From positions 15,445,639 to 15,509,638 of the forward strand of contig NC_087067.1 of assembly GCF_963678635.1 (NCBI RefSeq): a stretch of DNA of 64,000 nucleotides, written 5' to 3'. The DNA is from Symsagittifera roscoffensis. Taxonomy: Eukaryota; Xenacoelomorpha; Acoela; Convolutidae. The translations under genes and the position numbers were made by a program. Positions 21,399-33,065 of this stretch are shown here, in pieces. Numbering within the stretch: position 1 is the first letter of the stretch; the number at the start of each line of letters is the position of its first letter. The notes under the pieces were generated by a model that saw nothing but the letters and a program-made list of their open reading frames with translations, was not told where the DNA came from and made no database searches.

Positions 21399-24300
21399 AT
21401 GGCAGACATATTCTGGAAATCCATGCCCGCGGCCCTGAAGAAGCCTACTCTTGATGAGCTGTACAGACGCCTGAGGGACCTGGATTATACCCAGATAGAC
21501 GAGAGAATGGCGGTAATGTTGAATGCCATCCTCCAGTTGGAAGACCAGGGTGAATGCAGGGAGTCTGCGACGGAGGCTGTCTTGATGATCGGCTACACCA
21601 CCGAGGGTATATCAAACCAAGAACAGACCAGATGGTTGTCTTGGAATGTTGATGGAGGAGTAAGGGGCTTTGACTTGGCAAGGAATCCTGGCCTGAGTAA
21701 CAATACCGAATATGGCGCAGGGGAATTCCCACTACCAACTAGGCCAACAGCAAGATCTACAGGCCAGAGCTCGAGTAAGGTGCTATCGATGACGCGAGCA
21801 CAACAGACGACCGAGGCATACCCGGATCTTGGTGTTCTAAAGAAAGAGCTCGAGAAGACGCAGAAGGAAAGGAATAAGGCGAACCTCGATCGGGATCAGG
21901 CAAAGCTGGATCGGGAGAAGGTTCAGCTGGAAAGGGACCAGGCGGTCAACGAGTGAGATCAGACTCTGAGGTTGCTTGAGATGCTAAAGGCTGAACATCA
22001 GCAGGAGCTAAGGGTGCGGGAGAATGCCGCGAATTGTGAACAACTGAAGTCGGAGTTGGAGAGAATAGAACAACGACAACGCGAACTTGACGCACAGAAG
22101 GGAGCCAGGCCGAAGGAGCGAGTGGTTACCAGCTCGAGACCAGAGTCACGCATGGAGGTGGATGAAGTCCCCAGAGCAAGAGCACGGTTCAACCTTGACC
22201 GCGAGGCCCGAGAACACATGAGTGAAGGGTTGGAAGTCTGGATACCGAATGACGCAACGTCTTCCTTGCGTAGCCTAGAGACGCAACCCGTACGCCCACT
22301 GATGGATGTGGTGCTGCCGGGATATACCCCAACCTCGACCTCGAGTGACAGTCAGGTGAGCGGCGGCTCATTGCGTCTGAAAGAGCTGGGCGAGAAATTA
22401 CGGCAGAAAAGTCGTGAAAGTTCGGCAAGACCGGAGCTTCCCCCAAATTGGAGGGAACAGCCGGTCAGGAGCGTCGTGATCTCGAGTTATAAGAAAAATA
22501 CAGAGAAGAGGTACCACAGGCACAATCGGCTGGATTGGAGTGCGGAACAGAAAGCCAGGAGGGACTGCTTTTATGATGCAGCCTGGGCGGAGTATCTTGC
22601 GCCACCCCGTGTGCCAGAAGGTGCGGTCCACCTGATATTAGCGGACAGCCTGGTGCGGGTGTTGACCCGGATCCAGTCGCACTGGCAGACAGGAATCTTG
22701 AGTTTCGCTGGAGCTGCCACGCCACAGATGTTGGCGACGCTTGAGATGCTAGGGATGACTAAAGTGTACACGGTGACCCTGATGATCGGGACTAACGATG
22801 TATCAAGGGGAGAAGCGAGGAAAATGACGAGGCTGCACGACAAGATGAGCTGCCTTCTTGAGGAGCTGAGGATCCAGATGGACCCCATCCTGTTGACGGT
22901 ATGTACTGTCCCCTACAACATGATGTTTGATCAGCACGCCTTGGAGATGAACGAGAAGGTGCGGAACCTAAACAAGGTGATCCGAGATATCCACTGGAAA
23001 AGTGTGCTCCCTGTCAGACTGTTGGACGTGGCGGAGCGCATGGAGAAAAAGGGATTCCCTGAAGACACCTCCAATGATGGAATCCATTTCGATAGACCAA
23101 GGGGAGCGGAGTGGCTGAACGACGTCTTCCAAGAACACATAAGCACGCTAGAGGCGGATCTGCTAGAGACAGCCCAATTCACATTAGGACCACCTCCGAA
23201 CCCACCATTCCTTGCCTCAAGGGCCTTGTCTGGTCGCTTGGGACCGAGAGTTGACACTAGAGACAGTTCAAGGAGCAACCAGACCAGATTGCAGAGTGCC
23301 ACGCCAATGGAATCTGAGGAGGTGACGTCATCAACACCTCCAGGCTCGGCGATATCCTCAGTGGTAGTGGCAGAGAGCAAGCAGGAAAAGAGGTCTACGG
23401 AGACCGCTCGCTTGAGATATCCTGAGAAGGTGAAAGGGCTGGACCTAGAGGGTTTGGAATGCAGGCGAGAATTGGCGGAGACCCTGGGGATTGAACGAGT
23501 GTCGCACGAGGATTTAAACAGACATCATTGCGTGGACTGGTTGAAAGCTCATGAGGCGCACTTCTCGAGAACGAAATTGATGGAGACCGCGGATCTGACC
23601 GGAATTCCCACAAAAGCGATCATGGGACCCATTAACTACAGACCTCTCAAGCTGTTGGGGAGTCCTGGATTCCTAGCAGAACCCCCCAAACACCGAACGA
23701 GCATCGCCAGGATTAGGTTGGCGACCCCGGCCCAGTTGAAGGTGGTGGACAAGCTGCTCAATCCGGGGGGAATGGAATTGCCAGATGCCGCTTACGAAGG
23801 CTCGAAATTGGCGGAAGATCCCAGGTACGGGAAGCCCTGTGGGAGCACCCAGCTGGCCAAAACCCTGGCAGTTTATGATAGAGCAGATCCAGCTGCTGCG
23901 AGAGTAGTCATTGTGGCAGGATCGGACTTCGAAGGAACGTCTCCTAAGTTGTTCTGGCCGGAGACTCTGATATACTCTTTGCCAGGAGCTGAATTAAACC
24001 AGATGTTAACTCTGGTGGTGGCAATAAAGTCGGAGATGCCCTGTGAGCCTGAGCTGCTATTGTTTGCAGGGATGAATGATCACCTGCACGCGATGGGACT
24101 TCTTGAGCAGCTGAAGGGCAATGAAATTCCGACATCGAGGAAGATATGGAAAGCCATTCAGGCGTTGTTTGCAGCGATGAATGAAGTGCAAGAGAATGTT
24201 GTCTCGAGATTTGGATCCAAGACGAAGGTGGTGTTCACCACATCCCCTGGATACGCGAATATGCCACCCGCCCTACAATTCGTGTACGCGGTCTTGATCC

Positions 24301-27029
24301 TAATAGCAGAGGGGAACGAATGGCGGATTCTAATGGCAGCTCCCAATCGGGAGTTGGAGCCATCGAACCTGAGGCTTCGCAAGTCAGAATTGGCGGCGGC
24401 ATGGGCGGACATATCTCATGCACTGAGGGGCTTTTATGGACTAGCCGACATCCTGATCGTATTAGACGAGGTGCTCTTGCTAGAGATATCGAATTTTGCC
24501 AGGCAACTTAAGTTCAACCCAGTCATCGGGGACAATCACCCGGCGATAAGCAAATTGACGGCCAGCTTGTGGTTTCGGAGCATGGAAGTGAAGATCACAA
24601 ATTCCACCAGCAAGTCTAGAGGTCCGAGTAACGAGAGAAGAAATGTGGCCGAGACGGAAAAGCAATTAGAGTCAATGAAATATCGCTTGACGCAAGAGAA
24701 TGGCTGGTGGCTATTTTTGACACCAAGGCTGGAGAACGCCACGAATAAGACGAGGGAGGAAGCACCACCCCTCGTGAAACAAGTCTGGAGTTTTCTGGAG
24801 AAACAACTGGAGCTGGCCGAAGTAAGAGACATGACGGTGGCTAGATTTGTCTCGGCCGCCAATGAAGTGACGACTGGAGGGTTCTGGAGAGAGCACGCCA
24901 AAGGTGAGCTGAGGACTAGGAGGGATCATGAGATTCTCAAGTTCTTGAGTCCTTGCTGGGAGAAGGAATTCATGGCAGGAATGTTCGGCACCACGGCGAC
25001 TATCTTTGGAGCCTTCGTGCAGGAGATACTGGGCATGCCCATCAGCCTGCTCTTAACTTTGTATCTGGTCTACCCCAGATACTTGTTCAACATGGGCCCA
25101 GCATACATGTTTAGTCGAGGAGTAGAAACACTTCGAGTTGATGGGTATCTGGCACTATTACTCTTGACCCATGGGGAATTGGTGTCGTTTCATCGATTGA
25201 TGGAATATGGAGAGCCTCTGTCTATGGGGAGAGTCCACTCGAGCATTGAAACCTACTCCTACAAGTGTGCCGCAGGGTTGAAGACGTTGTTAGTGCAATA
25301 CCTCATGATGCAGAATCGGCACATGACGGGTGAAGATGAGAATCCAACCTCGAGAGAAGAATGGAAGAAGATGAATAGAGGAATGCCTCTGTTGACGGAC
25401 CTATGCCTGGCAATGAGGTCGGACCCTATGGGGATAATCCGGGGTCTAGAGGAGGTGGTGACCTGCATTTATGGTCCAGCAGTGACGTACGCATTCCCAG
25501 ATCCCCTGGTGACAACGTATCGTCACTCTGTGACGCACTTGAGTCTTATCAGCATACTGGATGGGACGGCGCTCAATTGGTGTCAGCAGGAGGTGCTCAG
25601 AGCGCGAATGAGCAACACGGTACTCTTTGGAAAAGTGAAAGATGCCGAGCTGATAGTGTACAACTTCAGGGGGCAAATGCAATGTAGAATGGGAGGCAAG
25701 CGAGAGGGCCCCATCGAAACGTATCCCAAGTTTTGGAACTTGAACCCACTGACGGCAGACGGGCGAGAGATCTTGAGGATTCCTGCTTGGAAGGAATGCT
25801 TTGCACTAGTCAAGAGGGAGCTGGAGGCCATAATGGAGAAAGAAATCCTTCCAGCCGCCATGCCTGAGTTCCCGATAGTCAGGAGGATGACCTTGGGAAT
25901 GAACAGTCCCTTGGTATTTCACTCCATAATGGCGAGGATGACGACGGAGGAAATGCAGAAGTATTTCACTGATGGCTGGGACCCCCTGTTCATCGGCTAC
26001 ACGGCGGCGGTCTACTTCCATACTAGCGAGGTGAAGATAAATTCGTGGACGACGCAAGCGAAAAAGATGAGAGGTTCGCAGCCCCCCGGATATGAGGTGC
26101 GGAAGGTCTTGAGAGCTCTTGAGCAGGAAGGACTAGAGAACATGCTACCAATATGGGATGATGGCAGGATGATCATGATGGAGGGGCACGTCGCATTGGT
26201 GGACGACATGAAATTTGTAACAAGAAAGTACAGGGCACCCTATGGCTTAGAACAGGTGGAAATGAGACAGGAGGGAAAAGAACTAGATGCAGCAGGCCAG
26301 CTGCACGTAGCCCTGACGGAATACAAAAAATTGGACCCTGCGACATCATCACCACTGTCAGTGGACACGCCTGGAGACAAGAGGAGTGGACCCGTGGAGG
26401 ACCGGTTCAAAAGAATTCTCGAGAGAAGGAGAAATGAGTCAGAAGAAGAGAGTATGGATGAAACTCTCAGTGAAGCCGGTGAGGACATGGAAGTGGGGAA
26501 TACACCTGAACCAGGACCATCAGGGGAGGAGCTCACCACTCAAGAGCTGTTGAAAGACCTGAGCGAGGAGAATTGGGCAGATACTGCCACTCCACCTCTG
26601 ACTCCGTCCCCCCGGAAGAATCTGGAATTGCCATTGGCAAGTGAGACCTCCAATATGGGGATGATACTCTTGAGCTCGGAGGAAAGGGAAAAGAACACTT
26701 TCGAAGGGAACAGGGACATGTTCCTGGGGTCCCTGAAGGACGATGCTTGGCAGGAGTTCTTAAAAGAATTCAATCAAGAAGTGGGCAGCGAGACGACGCT
26801 GGACGAGTTCAAGGAGGAACTGTGGGACACAGTCGTAAGGTTTGGAGAACCGCTTCTGATAGGAACGGGCCTGGATGAGAAGGCGAGAAAAGAGCTGCTG
26901 AGCAAGCTGGTAGAGCTGAGGAATTCACGATCGAAGACTAGAGAAGAAAAATGTGAGGACAGCTCTACTCTGAAACAAAAAATTGTAGATAAAATAGTTG
27001 ATGATATAAGTTTGGGACTAGTAATATGA
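21399..27029 (+). pseudogene. Very long accessory reading region of element B with SGNH-hydrolase-like domain
   Basis: Starts at ATG 21399 (MADIFWKSMP). A Lys/Glu/Asp coiled coil lies at about 21840-22120. Around 22620-23140 an SGNH-hydrolase-like domain shows the blocks LILADSLVR (Ser block), SFAGAA (Gly), MIGTNDVSRG (Asn) and DGIHFDRP (Asp/His). SGNH enzymes are esterases or lipases; an esterase of this kind is also known in ORF1 of some CR1 LINEs. A second, fainter set (VIVAGSDFEG near 23910, LLFAGMNDHL near 24060) may be a duplicated domain. The remaining half (about 24600-26300), rich in hydrophobic and aromatic residues, matches nothing I know. An acidic Ser/Pro/Glu tail follows. About one break in total. 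Confidence 0.65.
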
Positions 27030-27059
27030 TTAAAAGTACTAATATTCTTAAGGCTCGAG

Positions 27060-27620
27060 CAGGGGGAGGCGAGAGTTGGAAGGATTGGGGGTAGACAGAG
27101 AGGTCGAATCAGTGATGATAGCCACAACACCCTCAAGCAGAGATGTGAAGACTCGCAAGAGGAAGAGAGAAGTGGAGGGATTGGGTAGTCCTTCAGTGGA
27201 TGCTGTTTCGGAAGGAAACTTGAGAGAGACGGCGCCCATGGTTTTGGCTCGATGCAAGACGGCGGCATACAAGAGCAGCTGGGAGCCCAGAAGACCACTC
27301 GAAGTAGAGAGGGAAATAGAGGCTTCCACCAGTTCGACATCGGAGGAAGACTTCAAGCCTCAGAAGATAAACGTAAAGAGAGGTTCAACGAACGGACAGA
27401 CATGGGAAGTGGATGTCGGCAAAGAATGGATCTCGAAGGCACCAGGCCACGGGCAAGCAAGTGACGAGTGATCCATTGGAGAGGAACAAGACGAGGAACA
27501 CCTCCCGGACGTGGTGGGTGGCCCTCGAGACATTGAAGGAAATGGAGGACTGCTTGAAGAAGTTGGACAGTGGAGTAGCTCGCAAGCGACGCAATTGGGC
27601 CACCCAGTAAAAGGCCGAGG
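27060..27620 (+). pseudogene. Element B accessory segment 2, unknown
   Basis: A charged segment with no recognised domain, placed between the long accessory frame and the next coding stretch. It has an Arg/Lys/Glu-rich composition. Coding status is uncertain. Confidence 0.35.
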
Positions 27621-27634
27621 TTAATAAAATCGAA

Positions 27635-28503
27635 ATGGCGAATCAGCTGAAGAGGTCCTGGCAGAACTTGTTGAAGGATCATTTTGAAGAGGCAATGAGG
27701 ACACCCTCATCAGCACCGCCATTAATGGCGAATACCTTCGTTAGAACTGCAGGACAATTAATGTTCACCTGGAGTCTGGTGGGAATAGAGTTGGAGACAT
27801 TGACCTCGTATGACAGGCTGAAGTTGGGAAGCAAGAAGCTAGATGTGTATCAAGCATTAATGCAACACGTGGCCAGGGACAATTCAGGCTTGAGCCTGGC
27901 TAGGAGAAAGGATGCCACATGTTTCTTGAGATGGATAATGTCAATGATGTCTGATAGTACCATCTTGGCATGCCACCAGAGAGCAAGCGGAAGTAAAACC
28001 ATGGAAAAAAGAGTCTCAACGATCATCTTGAACGTGTATCAGAGTACAGGGATAGAAAAGGAAGATGGTTCCAGACTATCCCTAGAGAACCACAGAAAGC
28101 TAGACGAGGTGCGGAGGTTTTATAATAAGAAGTTCGAAGAAGAGCATGATGTTCACCGTAACCTGGCCTCGTCAGAGCAGTACTCGAGACACAGCGAGAA
28201 GGGGAATACCAATACGTGTCAGGAGTGATGGGAATAGCCTACAACCCCTTCTTAGACTCAGAAACTGGAGGCGCTCACAGGAACCACGAGGTGGCGGAGC
28301 TACTGAAGTTTTGGACAGAAAGAATAATGGAAATAGACGCGGTGGAGAAAGAGGGGCCGAGCCTGGGCCTGATTCTTGAGAAAACACCGGAGGTGGTGAG
28401 CATACCGCGCTCGAACAAGAGAGTTGAAGTGAACATGGGTGATGGCAATGGCTTGCTGATCACGAACTTGGGAGTGGTATGGAAGTTACTAAGACCCTCC
28501 TGA
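27635..28503 (+). pseudogene. Element B accessory segment 3, unknown
   Basis: Coding-like sequence begins MANQLKRSWQNLL. It has a helix-rich composition, followed by a second part with NPFLDSETGG and VVSIPRSNKRVEVNMGDGNG. No family is recognised. Base composition and CTTGAG/CTCGAG content match the rest of element B, so it belongs to the element and not to a captured host gene of recent date. Confidence 0.45.
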
Positions 28504-28548
28504 TGCCCACATCCCCACGCGAGTCTGATCGAGGAGACCACCGAACGG

Positions 28549-29106
28549 GTGAGGTTAGCTCCAACGGAAGATGAAGATTTGGCAAAGTTGAGTGTGGTGC
28601 ACAAACTGATCTTACCTCAGATGAAGGAGTCAGGCGAGAAGACGAACAGTCTCGAGTCAGCCAAGAAGATGGAGCCGGGTAGCTGTCTGGATTCTACGTG
28701 TGGGAGTGGAGAGCACACCTGCGATGGACGATCATGTGTCAGGATATTGTCCTTTCAAAAAGAAGACCTGGTTACTTGGTTTGAAGACATCACAGAAAGG
28801 GAGAAAAATGAAGTGCAAATAGTTGCGGAGTGTTACGCGAGAACTACGGTGAATATAGCGACAGCTCTCGGATTCTCCTCGAGAATGTGTAGTCTGCAGT
28901 CACTGGAGAGGCTAGAGTCTGAACACCATTTAGTGACGGCGTTGAGCGTGGAATCATGGCCGGGAGTGTTGCAGGTGACTCAAAAACATATCCGGAGCTG
29001 GAAGGTTGGTCTCGAGGCGGAAATGGGGTTTCCCATGAGCGAAGCTTATGGCCTGCCATTGAACGCAAAATCCCTGATAGGATCAATGATGGCCAATTTG
29101 TGCTAA
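28549..29106 (+). pseudogene. Element B accessory segment 4, unknown
   Basis: A 186-codon stretch with a few cysteines (CGSGEHTCDGRSC). No domain is recognised. It is continuous in orientation and spacing with its neighbours, as if all once formed one or two long genes. Confidence 0.4.
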
Positions 29107-29124
29107 AGCCACTACCCACTGCAC

Positions 29125-30277
29125 ATGGCGATGGTGGAAGCATCCAGCCAGAGAATATTGGTGGACAAGGCCTTCTCAGTGCCCAAGTGCGTGAGGTTGG
29201 CTCGGATATCGCATCACTCGCACAAGTTGTTGAAAAAAATCAGAGGGACAGTAACAAAAGAATTGAGAGATGACTTGAGTGAAATCTGGGGAGAAGAACT
29301 TTTGAAGTTGGAGAGTGAGAACACAAGCGATCACGAGAGACAAAACGTGATCGGAAAACCTGTGGGAGGTGCTCCAAACATGGAAGATAACGACACGATG
29401 CATGAGAAAATGATAGACCTTCAGCCTCTCTTGGAAGCCTCGGGGGAGCGTAACCTCAGGAGCATTGAGATCACCCATGGAGAATGCCCATGCCACTGTT
29501 TGGCACAAACGGTGTGGTATCCAGATCACAAGAACCTTTGCCTGGTGTGGGATAGGGAAGAAATTCGGTCGATCGGACTACCGGATCACCGGCAGAAGGT
29601 GACGCTCTTAGTAGTGAGTACGATGTTGGCTCTGATTGGATAGAAGAGAATATAACGAAGTATCGGGAAGCGACGACGCCAACGGCTGAGTCAATATATG
29701 CGATAGACTACAGCAGGAGACTAGAGTTGTTTGAGACTGCGTGCAAAGTATTCGCCATACCAACGGAAGTCAGACACGTATGGAGCCGTTTGAGGTACTT
29801 TCCATGGTTTCGGGCGACGCTGACGTCTTGGTTGTCTTGGCGTCGCTGACAACGAAAAATCACATGAGAAAGCATCAGAAGGAGTATCGACAGTTCCAGG
29901 CCGAGATTGGGCCGGAAGCTTTCAAGAGACCCCTGTTAACCCATCGAAATGCGATCACGACAGGATGGAAGAGAGTGGGTAAAATGTCTAGAGACAATAC
30001 CAAAGCGAGGGAATCGATACTAGAGGAGGACCTGGCGAAGAACGTGAGCTTGAGCCTGCACAACTCCTTTTGTTTGAACGGGGAATCTAGGGTGAAGGCA
30101 CTACCCAACCAGGCAAAGAGGTTGCAGGAGCAAAGAGAATGGATGCGATCCTATGAACAGCTGAAGGCTTGGGAGGAGATCGTGATTAGCTCCGATGATG
30201 AAGAAGAACTGTTGAGACAGTTTGCCGTATCTAGTACTTCAGGGTGCGGCACCTCCAAGGCGAAGAGTGCGAGATGA
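29125..30277 (+). pseudogene. Element B last accessory region, conserved in family A
   Basis: It contains the block CPCHCLAQTVWYP near 29490 and a GLPDH-QKVTLLVVSTMLAL block. A later W-R-PWFRA block is followed by an SLSLHNSF-C segment and the final SSTSGCGTSKAKSAR just before the polypurine tract. Element A (1680-2500) has CPCHCLAQTLWYP, GLPDQNQQVSIVVVSAMLA and SLCLHNSFC in the same order. The region is therefore an old part of this lineage. No known family is recognised, and there is no clear signal peptide or transmembrane set that would make it an envelope. Broken. Confidence 0.55.
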
Positions 30278-30306
30278 GTGGATGGTTCGAATGGATCTTG
30301 AGTCTT

Positions 30307-30321
30307 GAGAGGGAAGGGGGG
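30307..30321 (+). promoter_or_regulatory. Polypurine tract of element B
   Basis: GAGAGGGAAGGGGGG lies three bases before the TG that starts the right LTR. It is the expected primer for plus-strand DNA synthesis. The same sequence precedes the left LTR at 8426-8440. Confidence 0.75.
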
Positions 30322-30323
30322 CT

Positions 30324-31611
30324 TGAGTGTGGATCCGGGTGAAACATGGGTTCACGAAAAAGAAATTTTAACGAAACAGATATAGTTATTAATATGCTAT
30401 ACCTATTATATAAATCAAAATGCTGCATGACAATTTCCTAATTGAATGGGACAAAAGAAATTTTAAATAATTGGCTTGAAAAGCGAGAATTCATAGGTGC
30501 AGGTGTGTGCAGATTTTGATTGCTGTTCAGCGATAGTGTGAAAATTTTACATGGCCGTGAATTTTGGGGTGTAGATAAGCTTAAGTCTGCTGCAAACTTC
30601 TGTAAATGACCACTGGCACTGTACCTTGAGCAACACTCGGTTTTCGGGGACTCACTGGCAGACGACAGCACGCGATGAGGACATCGATCTCGAGTCCGGG
30701 GAGTATGTGCCAGTCGGTCATATTTGGAAGTTTGACCTTGAGAGAAGCAAAAAACACTTGATTTTGGAGTGAAATTTAATTTTTCAAAAATTCGAATGGA
30801 GCCTGTGATGCACGATTTTCTCGCGATAACTGAAAGTCGAAAAAGAGAATTCAGAACAATCGAGTGACAATCGCGGGAAAGTTGCAAGATAAATCACTAG
30901 GAAATTGCCATTCGCAATTTCCGAGACAATAATAATCCAGAGTAGAGCTGTCCCATTCGAAACAGAGGCAAGTGTATTCCCACGAACTGGATTATTGTGA
31001 CTTGACTGGAGTATTATTCTAAACTGGACCAGAGTGAACCTTCGGTGGAAAGGTGGACAGCTTGAGTGTCCCAATGGTCCACATAAAACTGCATTCTAGA
31101 GTACAAACTTATTCCTGTTGTTGAAACTGACAAACATTAAACTCATTTAGTTACACTATTTAATTCTTGAGTTGCTTACCGACTTAATTACTCCCAATTC
31201 TTGAGCGTGCTACAATGTGAGTACCAATTTAAATTTCTAGAGTGTGTTTTATAATTGTTATGTTGAGGTAAGGCGAGTACTAGGTTGATCCATCTGAAAT
31301 GGATCAAAGTTCCACTGTCAAATAAAAAGTAACTTAACGGATTGTTCCGACCCGGATTTTAACGGCGTTCATGTATTTTGGGTATCCAGAGACCTAAGTA
31401 TGGGGACGTTCTTAATTCGAGTGGGGGGATATTTTAGTAGTAGCCTTTAAGCTGTAACGGGTCGTAGTCTCATGTCACAAACGAACCGAATTGGCTCCGA
31501 CTGATTTGAGGTAGAAAAACACAAGAGATAGTGTCCCTGACTCTTGAGCCAATGGTTATAGGGCCTATTTTTCTTAAGCCTCATGTGTGACTGCAGTAGA
31601 CGAATGTTACA
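30324..31611 (+). repeat. Right LTR of element B
   Basis: It matches 8443-9732 with about 1 percent difference. Its terminal GAATGTTACA is followed by two more copies of the last 18 bases (31615-31632 and 31631-31648). Confidence 0.9.
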
Positions 31612-31654
31612 TAGCAGTAGACGAATGTTACAGTAGACGAATGTTACATTATTT

Positions 31655-32757
31655 TTTTTCTCAAAATTTGAAGCTCCCAACCCTGTAGTTGGGCGCTGTC
31701 AGAGTACTCTAAAGAGTTACAAATCTTGCCTCCAAATATGACAGTTCAAATCCTTGTAGTTTTTGAGATATGACTGTTCAAATCCTTGTAGTTTTTGAGA
31801 TATGACGTTTTTTGTGATTTTTCAGAAAACATATAATTTTTTTTTCGTAAAATCTGAAATTCCCAACCCTGTAGTTGTTTCTTGTCAGAGTAATCTCAAA
31901 GATTGCGAATCTTGCCTCCGAATAAGATTGCTCATTTCTTTGTAGTTTTCGAGATATGACGTTTTTTTGTGATTTTTTCAAAAATTTTCAGAAAACTTAA
32001 ATTATTATTAGTTTTTAAAAATCTGAAATTCCCAGCTCTGTAGTTAGGTCCAGACAGAGTAATCTCAAAGATTGCGAATCTTGCTTCCAAGTATGGTTGC
32101 TCAATTTTTTGCAGTTTTCGAGATATGACGTTTTTTGTGATTTTCCAAAAATTTTCAGAAAAGTTCAGAAAGTATACTTTAATTATTTTTCAAAATTTGA
32201 AATTTCCAACGCTATAGTTCGGTGTTGTCAGGGTACTCTAAAGAGTTGCGACTGCTCTAATGCTTTTAGTTTCCGAGATTTGACGTTTTTTGACTTTTTC
32301 AAAATTTCTCGCAGAACTTATCTACAAAGAAATTCAAAAAAATTGAAAATACTAACTTGAAGAAGATACAACCTTATTGTCAGCGTACACCCGGGCGTCT
32401 CAAATCTTGCCTCCTAATATGAATGCTCAAATCCTTTTAGTTCCCGAAATAAGACGTTTTTTTTTTTTCAATTTTTTTTTTCAAGAAACTTAGGTTTGAA
32501 AAAATTCACAAAATTTTGGGATTCCTAACCCTATAATAGGGTGCTCTTAGTGGTTGCAAATCTGGCCTCCAAATTTCTCCAGAGGCCCATTAAGTTTTCG
32601 AGATGACGCTTTTAAAATGTAAAAGTTCGAATTTACCAACCCTGTAATTGGGTGCAGTCAGAGTACACTAAAAGTTTGCAGATGTTGTTTCCAATATATG
32701 CGGTTTTTCATGAGCTGTCGTAAAGTTTCGAAGCACCGAAGGTGCGTTAAATGCTAG
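31655..32757 (+). repeat. Satellite monomers and 3' end of Helitron-like element 1, right part
   Basis: About five diverged monomers of the CCCTGTAGTTGGG / TTGCCTCC / GAGATATGACG type, spaced about 170-185 bp (blocks near 31680, 31862, 32034, 32205). One includes a local 32-bp duplication near 31740-31805. The run ends in the hairpin and CTAG at 32757. Confidence 0.8.
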
Positions 32758-33065
32758 TTTTTTTAAATTGTAATGCATAATAAATTTTTTTCTCGTGTCG
32801 ACTTACGTATTCTTATTGAAGAAACTTAACCCGTATCGAGTTTGATTTCAATCACATCAACTCTAATCATCTCCTTTTTGACGTCAATGTCACTTCTATG
32901 TCTAGCAAAATTCCTAGAATTTTGACTGGAATATGTGATGAAGGTACTCTTGATTGTAACTTCGCTTACTATAATACTTTTGTCCTACTGATTATCTTCG
33001 AGAAAAAACAGTAAAAAAGAAAAAATTGGAAATATCGGAAATCAGGATGCCACAATCCCTCTTCA
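32758..33065. other. Upstream region of the THOC7 gene
   Basis: A stretch of 308 bp between the Helitron end and the THOC7 start codon. It should hold the promoter and 5' untranslated region. I see no clear TATA box and no other gene. Confidence 0.5.

Larger units (their letters stand above)
8443..31611 (+). mobile_element. Giant Ty3/gypsy-type LTR retrotransposon, family B (about 23.2 kb)
   Basis: Two direct LTRs (8443-9732 and 30324-31611, 1290 and 1288 bp) flank a 20.6-kb internal region, much longer than the roughly 4-8 kb of ordinary gypsy elements. The order is primer site, long leader with minisatellites, gag, protease, RT, RNase H, spacer, integrase, GPY/F, macro-like domain, then accessory coding DNA. 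Integrase after RNase H places it in Ty3/gypsy (Metaviridae). By eye the LTRs differ at about 13 sites, near 1 percent, so it is young (about 0.5-2.5 million years if neutral rates are 2-10 x 10^-9 per site per year). Most parts are present but the coding regions carry roughly ten breaks. It is a recent fossil. Confidence 0.9.
4483..32757 (+). mobile_element. Helitron-like (rolling-circle) non-autonomous element 1, split by later insertions
   Basis: The outer pieces are 4483-5070 and about 31649-32757, some 1.7 kb in total. The 5' end TCTATTATATATTTAAATGC follows an A. The 3' end is CTAG (32754-32757) followed by T, with a GCACC-GAA-GGTGC hairpin at 32733-32745, eight bases before CTAG. A 5' TC, a 3' CTAG with a preceding hairpin and insertion between A and T are the known signature of Helitrons. 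A second copy (53011-61919) has matching ends. Inside are tandem satellite monomers of about 160-180 bp. No Rep/helicase gene is seen, so it is non-autonomous. A LINE and the giant LTR element lie within one monomer. Confidence 0.65.

Noticed and set aside
29125-30277. Envelope gene at the 3' end of element B
   Set aside because: The position fits an env gene, but I see no signal peptide, furin-like site or terminal transmembrane segment, and the family A homologue shows none either.
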